From Sulfolobaceae archaeon (GTDB taxonomy: Archaea > Thermoproteota > Thermoprotei_A > Sulfolobales > Sulfolobaceae), in the NCBI GenBank assembly GCA_026627305.1, contig JAPNVD010000003.1, positions 186,001-250,000 of the forward strand: DNA of 64,000 nucleotides. Reading direction: 5' to 3'. Positions within the stretch are counted from its first letter, which is position 1. Every line of letters starts with the position of its first letter. The notes below the pieces were generated by a model. It worked only from the letters and a program-made list of their open reading frames with translations. It made no database searches and was not told the DNA's origin. Below are positions 36,749 through 46,829 of this stretch, in pieces. The position numbers and the translations under genes were made by a program.

Positions 36749-37537
36749 TTAAATAAGCTCCAGGAGATTATTTACAATAGTTTTTGGCTTGATCTGATTT
36801 TTCTCTACATCTTCCCTTTTTGAAATTCCAGTCAAGACTAATATGGTATCAGCTCCAATCGTGAGACCCATCTTTATATCAGTCTCTAACTGATCTCCGA
36901 TAACAACTACTTTACTGAGGTTACCTATCTTAGCTAACCTCATTGCCACTTGTATCATCCACGGATTAGGTTTTCCTGCGATAAAATCTGGTTCTCTTTT
37001 TAAAGCGAAAATTATGGCATTGGCAAGAGCTCCAGCCCCTAGTTTTAGCCCATTCTTTGAAGGCCATAATCTATCCATGTTTGTTACGATAAATTTAGAA
37101 CCATTTGAGATGAACCTCGCGGCTAATGATAGTTTTTCATAAGTAACAAATCTATCAAGTCCTAGCACAACAGCATCAGGGATCTCTTTTTGATCCTCCT
37201 CAGTTATTATCCTAAAACCGTGATTTCTCATTTCCTCAACTAGACCTTCCTCTCCCACTATGAAGACTGACCTTATATTCATGTTCTCTTTAAGATAAAT
37301 CGCTGTTGCTAAACCACTAGTAACTATTGAGTCCGGTTCTATTGGTAGTCCGTAACTTGAAAGCTGTCTAGACAACAGGATGCGGCTGAAGCCAGAGTTA
37401 TTACTGATTAAGATGACCTTCTTACCCTTTTCCATAACCTTTTTTATAGCCTCAATGTTCTCTCTTATTGGTACATCCTCTCTGACTAGAACACCATCAA
37501 CATCGCTGAGTATAAGATCATAATCATATAATTTCAT
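36749..37537 (-). CDS. HAD-superfamily sugar phosphatase, NagD-like
   Basis: 262 residues. The N-terminal [11 protein letters not shown] carries the two catalytic Asp (DxD), then SNNSG, and [13 protein letters not shown] gives the acidic metal residues. The cap is C2-type, as in NagD/4-nitrophenylphosphatase. It dephosphorylates small metabolites such as sugar phosphates or glycerol phosphate. The start overlaps the previous unknown gene by 14 bases. Confidence 0.92.
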   Translation of the reverse strand: MKLYDYDLILSDVDGVLVREDVPIRENIEAIKKVMEKGKKVILISNNSGFSRILLSRQLSSYGLPIEPDSIVTSGLATAIYLKENMNIRSVFIVGEEGLVEEMRNHGFRIITEEDQKEIPDAVVLGLDRFVTYEKLSLAARFISNGSKFIVTNMDRLWPSKNGLKLGAGALANAIIFALKREPDFIAGKPNPWMIQVAMRLAKIGNLSKVVVIGDQLETDIKMGLTIGADTILVLTGISKREDVEKNQIKPKTIVNNLLELI

Positions 37538-37829
37538 TTTTCGATAGAACCTCGATTTTTTCCTTAATTTTGTCTATTAAAAGCTTTTCCTCTTTTACGA
37601 AACCATATAGACCAAAAGGATAATACTCAGGCGTATCACAATCCCATTTACCTGGAACTGCAGGCATTACCTTAAAGTATATTGCCTTATTAGTTCTGTA
37701 TATGAAGATCAGTATTGTGGAATTCCCTTTCTCTCCTACGTAAATTTCACACCTATCCCCTTGCATTCTTATCAGCTTATCCAGATTTAGGCTTTCCTTA
37801 CTGAGCAATTTTAAAAACACCCCTATCAT
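37524..37829 (-). CDS. uncharacterised small protein, 101 aa
   Basis: No family recognised. The middle contains [24 protein letters not shown] and a hydrophilic W-rich segment ([18 protein letters not shown]), suggesting a small alpha-beta domain. It is coupled to the HAD phosphatase by a 14-base overlap. Its ATG is only 10 bases from the divergent GTG of DUF2070, so each promoter must lie inside the other gene. Confidence 0.7.
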   Translation of the reverse strand: MIGVFLKLLSKESLNLDKLIRMQGDRCEIYVGEKGNSTILIFIYRTNKAIYFKVMPAVPGKWDCDTPEYYPFGLYGFVKEEKLLIDKIKEKIEVLSKNEII

Positions 37830-37839
37830 ACTATTTTTT

Positions 37840-39471
37840 GTGAATTCTGAAGATATTGCTAGGAAATATTATGCTCGAATTAATATAAAATTGCCAGACA
37901 TAAAAAAGATTGGGATATTCCTAGCCTCAATCTCATCCCTTATATTCATTAGGGGATTTCTAGATTTGGGTTTACAGTATTTTTTTATATATGCGATATA
38001 TTTAACCCTAGATGTAGGGTTAACATTTAAGACCTTGAAGTCCTCCCTATTCTTCATGTCAATTACTGCTGTCCTTTATCTTCTCATGTCATTTACCAGA
38101 ATTCCTTACATATATTCATTGGGATTTATGATGCCCCTGAACATGTACTCTTCTGTAACAAAGTATAACGAATTTAGAAGTTTTATAGCACTCATAATCC
38201 CCCCACTTGTACCCTTATTGATTTTCTTTAACTCCTTAAACCATTATTACTATTATGTTGTTTACATACTAGCAATTGCTGTGGTTTCATACCTTTACCT
38301 TAAATATATGGGCAGAAAAGGTGAGAAGATCATGGGAATGGGCTTGACATCATTAACAGTTCTACGGCCTTTCGTAAACTCATTGATGGATAGGAAGCCC
38401 AATTATGTTGAAGATTTCCTAAACGGAGTTGCTAAGAGATCATTAGTTAAGGTGAATATATTTAATATCGGAGATAAGTACTTAATATTACCCGATATCC
38501 ATTATGGTATTTTCGATAGCGTAGGCAGTTCCAGATTTGTCTATGATATGGAAAGTGAAGTAAAGGATTCAATAGTGTTACACGGTCCTGGAGATCATGA
38601 AAGAGACCTACCAACTAGGAACGAATCTAGGATTGTCGTAAGTAAAATTAGGGAGGCCATATATAGTTCTGATTGGTCCGACCAGAAGTTTTATGGAATT
38701 CACTTTTGGAATTCTGGTAGATTTCAAGCTACCACATTAAAGTTCTCAGACGTCTCGTTAACATTTTTAGAGAGACCTAATGGCGGTATAGATGATTTAC
38801 CTTTTAGCTTATGGAATTTCAGCGATATGACAGGACATTACTTTGTGGATACTCATAACTCTGTTCAAGTTGAAGAATACACCAAAGAAGAGATAGAGCG
38901 TTTAAAGAAGGATTCGTTGAAGGTAAGGTCAGACGTTGAAAAACCATTATACATGGGTTATGCTGAAGGCTCTCTAAATTCCGTTTGTAAAGGGCTATGC
39001 GATCAAAGAGTTAAGTTCATTGCCTTTAGTGATGGTGATAAAAAGGTAGGTATAGTTTACCTATATGCCAATAACGCAAGACCGGAACTAACTCAAAAGA
39101 TAAAGGAGGAGTTGAAGGACCTTTATGATAGGGTTATCCCTGTGACACCTGATGATCACTCATGTAGCGGTACCTTTTTCGGATTTTCAAAGGCATTATA
39201 CGATCCAGCATCTTTATGTGATGAACTTGTAAGGCTCGTGAAAGAATTAGGTTCAATAGCTCTTGCATCTATGAAGCCTGTTACTAACATAAGATATAAA
39301 AAGTTGAGCATAGGGGGAGTGAAAACACTTGGAAAGTTGCTTTCAGCTATGACTGTAGCATTAAACGAGGTTGGCTCGGTAGCGATGAAAACTTTCTGGA
39401 TACCTATAATAACTCCTTATGTTCTACTATTGTTTATAATACTGTTTAGATTTAGCTTATTGCATTTATGA
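37840..39471 (+). CDS. DUF2070 archaeal membrane protein
   Basis: 543 residues. Five to seven membrane helices in the first 170 residues are followed by a long soluble domain (about 190-510) with [12 protein letters not shown] and HSCSGTFFG motifs, and one C-terminal membrane helix. This is the DUF2070 plan; the function is unknown. The GTG start has an ATTTTAAAAAC box about 27 bases upstream that lies inside the divergent gene. The 3' end overlaps the opposite reductase by 20 bases. Confidence 0.88.
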   Translation: MNSEDIARKYYARINIKLPDIKKIGIFLASISSLIFIRGFLDLGLQYFFIYAIYLTLDVGLTFKTLKSSLFFMSITAVLYLLMSFTRIPYIYSLGFMMPLNMYSSVTKYNEFRSFIALIIPPLVPLLIFFNSLNHYYYYVVYILAIAVVSYLYLKYMGRKGEKIMGMGLTSLTVLRPFVNSLMDRKPNYVEDFLNGVAKRSLVKVNIFNIGDKYLILPDIHYGIFDSVGSSRFVYDMESEVKDSIVLHGPGDHERDLPTRNESRIVVSKIREAIYSSDWSDQKFYGIHFWNSGRFQATTLKFSDVSLTFLERPNGGIDDLPFSLWNFSDMTGHYFVDTHNSVQVEEYTKEEIERLKKDSLKVRSDVEKPLYMGYAEGSLNSVCKGLCDQRVKFIAFSDGDKKVGIVYLYANNARPELTQKIKEELKDLYDRVIPVTPDDHSCSGTFFGFSKALYDPASLCDELVRLVKELGSIALASMKPVTNIRYKKLSIGGVKTLGKLLSAMTVALNEVGSVAMKTFWIPIITPYVLLLFIILFRFSLLHL

Positions 39472-40801
39472 ACTCTGCAGTTAAAGCCTCTACTCTAGCT
39501 TTCCACTTCATAATCTCTTTCGGATCTTTTGGATAGTCATAGTATAAATTCTTGAACCTCTTCATGTAGTCTGCAACTGTTTTCAATTTAAAGAGCAGTG
39601 AGGGTCTACTTAATCCAGCTAGAACTCTCATAGCCTTTTCTGCAGCGCTCATGTGCAGATCACCATATGTGCTAGCCTCAACTATATCCTCTTCTTTTAG
39701 AACTCTCTTGTTCATCCCGAAGTTTATGTCATCATCTGACAGCCTTTGTAGGAATCTCCTGAAGAGATCAAGACTAGCCTGTTTAGCACCATATTTCTCG
39801 ATATAACAAAGGTTCGCATCCCATAATGACTGAACTGAGAAGTCACCTTTCTCAAACGCTGAAAGGATGGATTTGGAAACGCAATAGGCGGAAATCATCG
39901 CTGAGCCCTTTCCTCCTCCATGAACTGGGTTTACAGTAAATGCTGAATCCCCTATTGCTGCAATTCCATTCCATACCATAGTAGTTAATGGTCTCCTTGT
40001 AGGTACTAGAGCTCCTCCCTTTACTAAGAGCTTTTGCCTATCCACTTCAGGTGCTATGTCTTTCAAGTACTTCTCGTAAAAGCTTTGAACGGGTGGATAT
40101 CCCATTCCTCCCTGGATACCTAATCCCACATTTACTTTGTTCTTACCCTTAGGGAATATCCACCAATATCCGCCTGGGGAATATTGTTGAGTTACGTAAA
40201 TCTTTAAATAATCATAGTCCTCCATGTCATCTCTGGTTAGGGTCACTTCCCTATATGCAATATCTGCATCTTTATCATCTATATCTTCAGTTATCGGCAA
40301 CTCTTTTGGCAATTTATTCCTTAGGCTAATAGAGTAACCTGTAGCATCTACAGTTACCTTAGCCTCTACAGTCATGGTTTGATTAGTCCTCCTGTTATAG
40401 ATGACTGCACCTTTTACAAATCCGTCCTCAAAAATGGGTTTCATAGCGGTCGTTAAATCCATTACCTCTACTCCCTTCTCCATAGCCTCTTTAGTTAGCC
40501 TCTGAACGTATGCGGGTGAATTGAGCTCAAAACCATCTCCTTTTACTGTCCATACTGTCCTCTTATCAGGGCTGTAGAGCTTTATGCCGTGAATAACGTT
40601 TTCTAACTGTTCTCCGGTAGGATAGGGCATACCTAAATCGTCGAAATGAGCTTTACTTACCGCATCTCCACAAGGTTTATCTCCGAACCTAGTGAAGGGT
40701 TTACTATCTATTAATAAAATGCTTAATCCCTTACCAGCTAAATGCCAGGCTAATGAAGCACCTGCGATGCCTGCCCCAACGATTAGTACGTCATATTTCA
40801 A
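39452..40801 (-). CDS. geranylgeranyl reductase (archaeal lipid saturase)
   Basis: 449 residues. The FAD motif is [17 protein letters not shown] at 8-24; KPCGDAVS gives the redox-active region and [20 protein letters not shown] is the substrate-site signature YxWxFPx7-8GxG of this family. It reduces the double bonds of digeranylgeranylglycerophospholipids to saturated isoprenoid chains. Close to the crystallised Sulfolobus acidocaldarius enzyme as remembered, including length. It is a single gene with a short leader. Confidence 0.94.
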   Translation of the reverse strand: MKYDVLIVGAGIAGASLAWHLAGKGLSILLIDSKPFTRFGDKPCGDAVSKAHFDDLGMPYPTGEQLENVIHGIKLYSPDKRTVWTVKGDGFELNSPAYVQRLTKEAMEKGVEVMDLTTAMKPIFEDGFVKGAVIYNRRTNQTMTVEAKVTVDATGYSISLRNKLPKELPITEDIDDKDADIAYREVTLTRDDMEDYDYLKIYVTQQYSPGGYWWIFPKGKNKVNVGLGIQGGMGYPPVQSFYEKYLKDIAPEVDRQKLLVKGGALVPTRRPLTTMVWNGIAAIGDSAFTVNPVHGGGKGSAMISAYCVSKSILSAFEKGDFSVQSLWDANLCYIEKYGAKQASLDLFRRFLQRLSDDDINFGMNKRVLKEEDIVEASTYGDLHMSAAEKAMRVLAGLSRPSLLFKLKTVADYMKRFKNLYYDYPKDPKEIMKWKARVEALTAEFINAIS

Positions 40802-40839
40802 GGTGATCTTTATCTTTCTAGTTTATATAATAAAAAGGT

Positions 40840-41208
40840 TTACTTACAATAATCTTTAATTAAAAGTGTCTTTCTATCTTGAGGTAATTTCTCAAGGACT
40901 TTCTCAGCATTATATCTCTCTTCTTTGCTACAGTTATTTATAATGCCCTTTATATCATAATCTTTTATTTTCTCTATCATCTTATCGATCTCGTTTCTTT
41001 TCCAAACGAATAATTCGATGCCTAGTTCAATATTGTCTAGTAATGCTTCTCTTGCGAATTTTATCACCTCATGGTAAGGTTCATCAGTTATAATGTTTAA
41101 TACAAGGTTAATACTCTTATTAGCTATGCAATCCCTGAACGCTGTTCTAATTATATTTGGTAGTTCATTAAGGTTCGAGGTTATGATATAGAAAATGACA
41201 TTTTTCAT
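40840..41208 (-). CDS. uncharacterised protein, undecaprenyl-synthase-like or small Rossmann fold
   Basis: 122 residues from ATG 41208 (a TTG at 41268 is an alternative that adds 20 residues). It starts with a beta strand (KNVIFYIITS), then a helix and more strands, and ends KTLLIKDYCK. I first thought of the N-terminal part of cis-prenyltransferases because of the alternating pattern, but no motif supports that. Unknown function. It is divergent from the SelW-like gene across 106 bases. Confidence 0.65.
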   Translation of the reverse strand: MKNVIFYIITSNLNELPNIIRTAFRDCIANKSINLVLNIITDEPYHEVIKFAREALLDNIELGIELFVWKRNEIDKMIEKIKDYDIKGIINNCSKEERYNAEKVLEKLPQDRKTLLIKDYCK

Positions 41209-41284
41209 TGATAAATTGGTGAAGAAGATGAGTATTAGTGTTTTTCTTTCATTATTTGGAATTACCAAAACTCATTGTTGATAG

Positions 41285-41293
41285 TTATATATT
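41285..41293 (+). promoter_or_regulatory. TATA box for SelW-like gene
   Basis: TTATATATT centred at 41289 places the transcription start near 41315, exactly at the chosen ATG. It could also serve the opposite gene at some distance. Confidence 0.55.
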
Positions 41294-41314
41294 CTCGAAA
41301 TGAGATATTATATT

Positions 41315-41557
41315 ATGATCGTCCAAATAATATATAGTAAGAATAAGAAAATTAACAAGAGGCTGCTGAGGATAGCTAAAGAGTTAAGGAATAAAGGATT
41401 TGAAGTACTCTTTGGTAAGGGAGAAAGAGGAGAAATAAGGGTTGATGGAATGAAAGTCTGGGATGAAACTAAGAGGAGTGACGAAATTTTAGACTCTATT
41501 TATGAAGCGTTAATAGAGGAAGAGAGCTGGAACTTCTACTTACCTTCTAGCTCTTAA
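41315..41557 (+). CDS. SelW/Rdx-like thioredoxin-fold protein lacking cysteines
   Basis: 80 residues from ATG 41315. [29 protein letters not shown], then [29 protein letters not shown], follows the beta-alpha-beta-beta-alpha pattern of SelW/SelT/Rdx proteins (I-x-Y-C-x-x-C, later G-F-E-V-x-V-D-G and a final helix). The CxxC site reads SKNK, so no redox chemistry is expected. An ATG at 41300 is rejected because the TATA box fits 41315. The family call is inference from pattern, not from a search. Confidence 0.65.
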   Translation: MIVQIIYSKNKKINKRLLRIAKELRNKGFEVLFGKGERGEIRVDGMKVWDETKRSDEILDSIYEALIEEESWNFYLPSSS

Positions 41558-42089
41558 TACTCTTTAAAGAATAGCTTGAGTCAGTTATGATTAAATAACC
41601 TCGAGCATCGGGCGGGAACTCCTTACTTATCCCTCCTGAATAAATTATCCTAGCTAGCTTGTCCACCTCCAACCTCTTATATTGACCTACTATTAACCAA
41701 TCCCAAGGACCTGCACCTATACTTTTCCTCAGTTGGTCAATATCTGCCTGATGTCCATGTGTTACAAAGTATTTTATTGATGATACTTCCGCTATGTATA
41801 GGTTAGTAGTTATAATCTCTTCTCTATATCTCGGCTCAGCTAAGATACACTTACTCGCATGTGGATCCATATCCCCTGGTATATAGACTATTTGAGCCCA
41901 GGGAGCTATGCTCCTAATTATGTACAATATATCTATCACTCTAGGACACTCGTAATCCCAATAACACTGTGTTGTATCTCCATTGAGGATTATGGTCTCG
42001 GGCTCCTCCTTTTTTATGATGTATGACAATACACTTTCTATGTGAGGTTCAGGGAATCTAATGTTACTCATGACCAATATCTTAACCAC
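41547..42089 (-). CDS. calcineurin-like metallophosphoesterase (divergent)
   Basis: 180 residues. Recognisable motifs are LNGDTTQ (GD), IPGDMDPH (in place of GNHD) and FVTHGHQAD (GHxx). The first D-x-H of the family is replaced by MSNIRFP, so one metal site may be incomplete. It resembles archaeal MJ0936/YfcE-like phosphodiesterases. The stop overlaps the SelW-like gene by 11 bases, and the start touches the asparaginase stop (shared base 42089). Confidence 0.78.
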   Translation of the reverse strand: MVKILVMSNIRFPEPHIESVLSYIIKKEEPETIILNGDTTQCYWDYECPRVIDILYIIRSIAPWAQIVYIPGDMDPHASKCILAEPRYREEIITTNLYIAEVSSIKYFVTHGHQADIDQLRKSIGAGPWDWLIVGQYKRLEVDKLARIIYSGGISKEFPPDARGYLIITDSSYSLKSIKS

Positions 42090-42907
42090 TAGATCTCACC
42101 CTCAAACACATAGACCTTATACTCTCTGCCATCACCCCATATAATTCCTCTAGCCATCCCTATAGTGTTGTATGAAGCACCTGCGTTGCCTTTAGAGTCT
42201 ATCCCAATCATTCCAATGTTTCCTTTACCAAATATATTTGTCATCCTATTTACTACTATTCTTAATGCATCCTCGATATTAAACCCTAATCTAACTAACA
42301 TTTCAACTTCCTTAGCCGGGAGTATCCTTAAAATCAGTTCTCCAATGCCTGTTGACGAAATAGCAGCATATTGCGTTGCATAGTAACCTGCACCGGGTAT
42401 TGGTGAATCCCCTACTCTTCCAGGTAATTTACCCGCTATTCCCCCTGTACTAGTCCCTGCTACTATATTGCCTGAAGTATCCAAGGCTACAGCACCAACT
42501 GTGTCGGATGATATAACAGGATTTTTAGTTAAAACCCTTTCAGCTTCACTCCCCACCATCAGTACGTGCCTCTTCATCTTCATGACTTTTAGGGCAAGCC
42601 TTATTGGATTTTTAACCCTTACAGCGGCTACAGCTCCTACATCTAGGGTATTCCCATGCATTATACCTGCATCCATCTCTACTTCTCCTTCAGAATTTTT
42701 AACGCTACCAACTCCAGCATCGAAGATTCCAGAGTCTTCCATAGAGGCTATAGCTTCAACCACAGCCTCAACTGCTGAGCCTGATTTAAACTGTTCATAT
42801 CCTGCCTTTAATGCATCTAGAATTCCCTTTTTGCCAGCCTCTTCTCTATCTTTTGTCCAGTTCCCAGCCCCTCCGTGAACTAGAAGGACAGGTAGAGTAT
42901 ACTTCAT
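42089..42907 (-). CDS. isoaspartyl peptidase / L-asparaginase, Ntn type
   Basis: 272 residues. VHGGAGNW at the N-terminus and [10 protein letters not shown] (near 144-153), whose Thr becomes the new N-terminus after self-cleavage, are diagnostic. [24 protein letters not shown] is the substrate loop. The enzyme removes isoaspartyl residues from proteins or hydrolyses asparagine, useful at high temperature. The residue before the Thr is Asp rather than the common Gly. It forms a unit with the phosphoesterase downstream. Confidence 0.93.
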   Translation of the reverse strand: MKYTLPVLLVHGGAGNWTKDREEAGKKGILDALKAGYEQFKSGSAVEAVVEAIASMEDSGIFDAGVGSVKNSEGEVEMDAGIMHGNTLDVGAVAAVRVKNPIRLALKVMKMKRHVLMVGSEAERVLTKNPVISSDTVGAVALDTSGNIVAGTSTGGIAGKLPGRVGDSPIPGAGYYATQYAAISSTGIGELILRILPAKEVEMLVRLGFNIEDALRIVVNRMTNIFGKGNIGMIGIDSKGNAGASYNTIGMARGIIWGDGREYKVYVFEGEI

Positions 42908-42959
42908 ACACTATGAAATAGATTTATTTTCCTTTAAATATATGTAATATGAAGTTACC

Positions 42960-43472
42960 ATGAATCAGTCCCAAATAGCGCTGCTTTCTGTGTTGCTGTT
43001 ATTCCTGCCGCTAATACCTGCAGCTATGGATGATTTTACTGCATTTGCTGTAACAGGCGCAATAGGTTTTATACTAGTCTTATACTTACTTTATCATTAT
43101 AAGCCTTGGAGATCGACTAAAGCGGCGATAAATTCAATGTACTTCAGCGGTATTTTCGCTTTAGGTGTTGCAGTTGGAGTTTTCTTAGCTTTGCCTTTTC
43201 ATCCTAGGCATATAGCGGAGTTAGGATTTGTGTACAGTTTACCGTTTATCGTTACTTTACTCATGGTAGTTGCCAGGCTAGTCCCTAAACTAGCATTAAA
43301 GGAATTGGTGACTTTAGGAAACGGGATATTCATGATGCTCGTAGTGATAATAATTGGGGCAATAATTGGAAGGTTTTTCCACAACTTCTATGAAACTTTA
43401 GTTATCTATTCAGGATTCCTGGTTTTAGGTGTTTTAACCTACCTCTATATCCATCAAGGTGTGAAACAGTGA
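42960..43472 (+). CDS. uncharacterised membrane protein (5-6 TM)
   Basis: 170 residues. Five or six hydrophobic segments are visible (about 7-22, 28-46, 60-80, 90-107, 118-137, 145-163). There are few charges between them except KPWRSTK and HPRH. No transport signature. CTTTAAATAT lies about 25 bases upstream of the ATG, so the gene appears leaderless. It overlaps the next flavoprotein gene by 4 bases (GTGA), so it is likely to work with it. Confidence 0.82.
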   Translation: MNQSQIALLSVLLLFLPLIPAAMDDFTAFAVTGAIGFILVLYLLYHYKPWRSTKAAINSMYFSGIFALGVAVGVFLALPFHPRHIAELGFVYSLPFIVTLLMVVARLVPKLALKELVTLGNGIFMMLVVIIIGAIIGRFFHNFYETLVIYSGFLVLGVLTYLYIHQGVKQ

Positions 43473-44470
43473 GGGTTGCAGTTATAGGTGCAGGTCCTGC
43501 TGGCTTATCATTAGCTTATTTCTTGAAGGGAACGAAACACGAGGTAACAGTTTATGAGACACTGGACAAGCCTGGATTGAAGCCTTGTGCGTGGGGTTTG
43601 ATTTCTGGGGTTGAGGATCTTTTACCTATAAGCAAGGAGGCTATAGTAAGTGAAATAAAGGGCTTCAGGATATTTCTGGATGGAAGGCTGGTTTTAGATA
43701 TGAGGGGTGATAGAAAGCTAGGGTATATAATCAATAAACCTGTATTCCTTCAAGACTTAGCTGAGAAGGTTAACGTTGAGTTCAACTCTCAGGTTACGAG
43801 AGGAAAGGATGGTAGTTTTTATGTTAATAATAAGCAAAAGATTGAGGCTGATAAGGTAATTTTTGCTAACGGCCACTATTCACTATCTAAAGATTATACG
43901 ATATTGGCATTTCAGTATATAACTGATTATGCCCAAGACCCTGAGCTTGTAGACTTCTACTTCTTTAATGACCTTCTAGGCTATGCATGGATATTTCCAG
44001 ACCCTTATGGGGCTAAGATCGGAATAGGTGGATGGGCTTCTCATGACTTTATGAACGAAAAGTTGAAGGGATTGCTAAAGGGGAAGGTCTTAAATTATCA
44101 GGGGGCTAGAGTAGCTGATTACGGTATTCTTGAGGATAGATTAGTGAGCGAAAACTACATAGGCGAGGCTCTGGGTACTGTATTCGCTTTGACAGGTGAG
44201 GGTATAAGACCATCTATTTTATCAGCAAAGATCATGGCTGATTCTTTGATTAATAATAAGAGCTTCTATAGAGAATTTAAAAGCTCAAAACTATATTGGG
44301 AATTGCAGGTGCATGCTACAATGATGAAACTCGCGAAAAGATCTCCTAACCCTACTGCCTCTCTTTCAAGAATGCTTCTCAACTCTGATCCCAATTTGGT
44401 GTTTAAACTCGCTATTGGTGATATCTCTAAGTTGGAGCTAGTCAAGTTAATGGGGAGGGCTATATTATGA
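43469..44470 (+). CDS. geranylgeranyl-reductase-family FAD oxidoreductase
   Basis: 333 residues. The FAD motif [15 protein letters not shown] is at 7-21, KPCAWG near 37 and [20 protein letters not shown] (near 170-190) matches the YxWxFP...GxG signature of geranylgeranyl reductases, though the protein is about 110 residues shorter than the gene at 39452. It could saturate a different isoprenoid, for example the quinone or glycosyl-carrier chain. It lies between a membrane protein and an Lrp regulator, with overlaps of 4 bases on both sides, so the three form one transcription unit. Confidence 0.88.
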   Translation: MRVAVIGAGPAGLSLAYFLKGTKHEVTVYETLDKPGLKPCAWGLISGVEDLLPISKEAIVSEIKGFRIFLDGRLVLDMRGDRKLGYIINKPVFLQDLAEKVNVEFNSQVTRGKDGSFYVNNKQKIEADKVIFANGHYSLSKDYTILAFQYITDYAQDPELVDFYFFNDLLGYAWIFPDPYGAKIGIGGWASHDFMNEKLKGLLKGKVLNYQGARVADYGILEDRLVSENYIGEALGTVFALTGEGIRPSILSAKIMADSLINNKSFYREFKSSKLYWELQVHATMMKLAKRSPNPTASLSRMLLNSDPNLVFKLAIGDISKLELVKLMGRAIL

Positions 44471-44922
44471 GCCAATACTACCTAGACGACATAGATAAAA
44501 AGATACTGAACATCCTAAAAGAAGACGCTAGGACTCCCTTTTCAAAAATAGCAAAGATGTTAAACCTAAGTGAAGCTACCATTCACATGAGGATAAAGAG
44601 GCTAATAAATTATGGGATTATAAAGGGGTTCTACGTAGATATTGATCCTGAGAAATTAGGGTTAAGTGTTGTTGCCTTTGTCTTAATAAAGGCTGATCCG
44701 AAGAGGTATCGTGAAGTGGCTGAGAAGTTATCGGAGATGAGAGAGGTGTATGAGGTTCATGAAGTTACAGGAGAGTACACCGTATTGATAAAGGTTAGGG
44801 TATCTAATAGGGAGGACTTGGCTAAAGTATTAGATATGATAGGCAATATAGATGGCGTTAACGGAACCTATACGATGTTCGTCCTCAGATCTCATAAGGA
44901 GAATAAATCTCCTGAACTTTAA
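44467..44922 (+). CDS. Lrp/AsnC-family transcriptional regulator
   Basis: 151 residues. The DNA-binding HTH is at about 6-52 ([23 protein letters not shown] then [12 protein letters not shown]), followed by a RAM domain (about 65-145). Such proteins respond to amino acids or other small ligands. It is coupled to the flavoprotein gene by ATGA, so it may regulate its own operon. It differs from the RAM-only protein at 5999, with which it could pair. Confidence 0.93.
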   Translation: MSQYYLDDIDKKILNILKEDARTPFSKIAKMLNLSEATIHMRIKRLINYGIIKGFYVDIDPEKLGLSVVAFVLIKADPKRYREVAEKLSEMREVYEVHEVTGEYTVLIKVRVSNREDLAKVLDMIGNIDGVNGTYTMFVLRSHKENKSPEL

Positions 44923-44978
44923 CGGAAAAATTTTCTTGATCTTTATTGTATCTAATACATCTTTTTGAAAACAAAACT

Positions 44979-44986
44979 CTTATAAC
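44979..44986 (+). promoter_or_regulatory. TATA box for aRF1 gene
   Basis: CTTATAAC centred near 44982, preceded by an A-rich BRE-like AAAACT. The expected start is about 45009, so ATG 45014 would be at or very near the 5' end. This supports initiation at 45014 rather than at TTG 45051. Confidence 0.6.
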
Positions 44987-45013
44987 TGATTTCCAATACT
45001 CTTTTTGATTGGG

Positions 45014-46115
45014 ATGAGTCTTTAGTAATTACCTTTTAACAAAGGAGGAATTGAAAGCTCTAATAAAGGAATTGAAAAAATGGAAGGCTCCAGCTACAGT
45101 GTTGCTATCCCTTTATATACCTCCAGGTAGACCAGTTGCTGATGTAGTTAACCTGTTACGACAAGAGGAGTCAATAGCACAAAACATAAAGCTGAAACGA
45201 ACTAGAGATGCTGTGACTTCAGCGATAAGTGCGGCAATAGATAGGTTAACGCAGGTCAATAAAATTCCACCTAATGGGCTGGCACTTTTTTGCGGTGAGA
45301 ATTTCGAAACTGAAGAGTTCAAGTGTTTCATGTTTTCTCCGCCAGAAAAAATAGATATATTCTTCTATAGGACCGATAAAGAGTTTCACATCGAGTTCTT
45401 AGAGGATATGGTTGAAGAGGGAGATGTCTACGGGTTAATAATAGTTGAGAGGGATCAGGCTACAATTGGACTTCTTAAAGGTATAAAGATCGAGGTTCTA
45501 GAAGAGATTGAAGGTTTTGTTCCAGGAAAGCATATGATGGGAGGTCAGTCACAAAGAAGAATTGATAGGATTATAGAGGAGATGTACCACAATTTCATAA
45601 AAGACGTTGCCGAAAAGGTCAACCAGTATTTCATACCTTATATAGAGGCTAAGAAGATGAAGGGAATCGTCTTGGGAGGACCTGGCTATGCAAAGAAGGA
45701 CTTCATGGAGTTAGATGAGCTGGATTATAGGATTAAGAAGCTAATATTTCCTCAGTTGTTTGATGTTCCCTATCAAGGAGAGGCTGGATTAAGGGAGTTA
45801 GTTATGGACGCTAGTGAACTACTAAAGAAGACTAAATATATAGAGGTCGAGAACGTGCTTGATGATATAAAATATAACTTAGCTAAAGATACAGGACTTG
45901 TAGTTTATGGAATAGATTTAATTAAGAAGGCTATGGAGATGGGGGCTTTAGAGTCGTTGATAATATATGAGGATCCTTCACTAGAGCCCTTAGCGAAAGA
46001 AGCTGAGCAGTATAAGGTAAAGGTATTTATAGTAAATGACGAGCTGCCAGACGCAGAGTGGGTTAAGAAAACCTTTGGTGGTGCTATAGGTAAGTTAAGG
46101 TATAAGGTATTCTGA
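45014..46115 (+). CDS. prf1: peptide chain release factor aRF1, with +1 frameshift at codons 3-4
   Basis: 366 residues if read as 45014-45022 joined to 45024-46115. ATG AGT CTT is followed by TAG TAA; skipping one T (45023) continues AGT AAT TAC CTT TTA ACA AAG GAG into the main frame. The added peptide [12 protein letters not shown] completes helix 1 that eRF1 proteins need before [15 protein letters not shown] (NIKS-like) reads stop codons and MGGQSQRR (GGQ) triggers hydrolysis. Without frameshifting only TTG 45051 is available, with GGAGG just 2 bases before it, which is too close and cuts into helix 1. The event is either programmed or an indel. Confidence 0.8.
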
Positions 46116-46757
46116 TTAGATGTTTTTCCTCCTCTTCATCTCTTCTAATATCTTATCTAGGGATACAGGAGGTGTTGTTATCCCATAACTTTCTTTAAAC
46201 ATTTTTTCTAGCTCTTCAACGCTTGGGACTCTTTTGATCTCTTCAATTATCTTCTTGGTTAAGTTTATCATATCTTCCCAATAGTTCCAAGGATACATAA
46301 ACCAAGCCCATTCATTAACGCAGTCTCCAAAGAAGTCTGGTACATATTTACTAGTGGGTTTGATTACCTGCATAGAGGCAGTCTTTATCTCCTCTGGTCT
46401 AAAATTCTCTTCAACAAACCTTTTAGCTAAAATAAAACTGTCTCCAGTGTCAGCTATATCATCCATTATTATTACTCTCTTACCTGATAGGTTAAGTGTA
46501 TAGGGGTACTTTATCTTAGCCTCTGGTGTAGCCCCAGCTGTGGTAACCCAATGTTCGACCTTTATGCTTAAGACATCTAATACTCCTAAATAATCAGCCA
46601 AAAGCCTGGCTGGAACCATTCCTCCCCTTGCTATCGCTATGATTATATCAGCCTGATAGTTTTGTTCTTTAATCTTTTCCGCCACTTTAAGAGTCCAGTT
46701 AGTTACATCATCCCATGTTACAACTTTTACGGGAATTTTAGGCAAGGTTTTTCCCAA
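46116..46757 (-). CDS. purine phosphoribosyltransferase
   Basis: 213 residues. The PRPP loop is [14 protein letters not shown] (near 94-107), and the N-terminal [25 protein letters not shown] is the family start. Likely xanthine/guanine or hypoxanthine phosphoribosyltransferase of the archaeal GPT type; base preference is not clear. Its stop abuts that of aRF1. It is divergent from MTA phosphorylase, another purine salvage enzyme, across 72 bases, so they may be co-regulated. Confidence 0.9.
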   Translation of the reverse strand: MGKTLPKIPVKVVTWDDVTNWTLKVAEKIKEQNYQADIIIAIARGGMVPARLLADYLGVLDVLSIKVEHWVTTAGATPEAKIKYPYTLNLSGKRVIIMDDIADTGDSFILAKRFVEENFRPEEIKTASMQVIKPTSKYVPDFFGDCVNEWAWFMYPWNYWEDMINLTKKIIEEIKRVPSVEELEKMFKESYGITTPPVSLDKILEEMKRRKNI

Positions 46758-46829
46758 AAACTTTAAAGTTTAGGATTAATCAATTTTTCGCCTCATAGAT
46801 TAATTAACCCCTATTTATTTCTTAAATAT

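Noticed and set aside
45051-46115. aRF1 starting at TTG 45051.
   Set aside because: GGAGG is only 2 bases before it, the first helix would be cut and the TATA box predicts a start near 45010. Kept as an alternative only.
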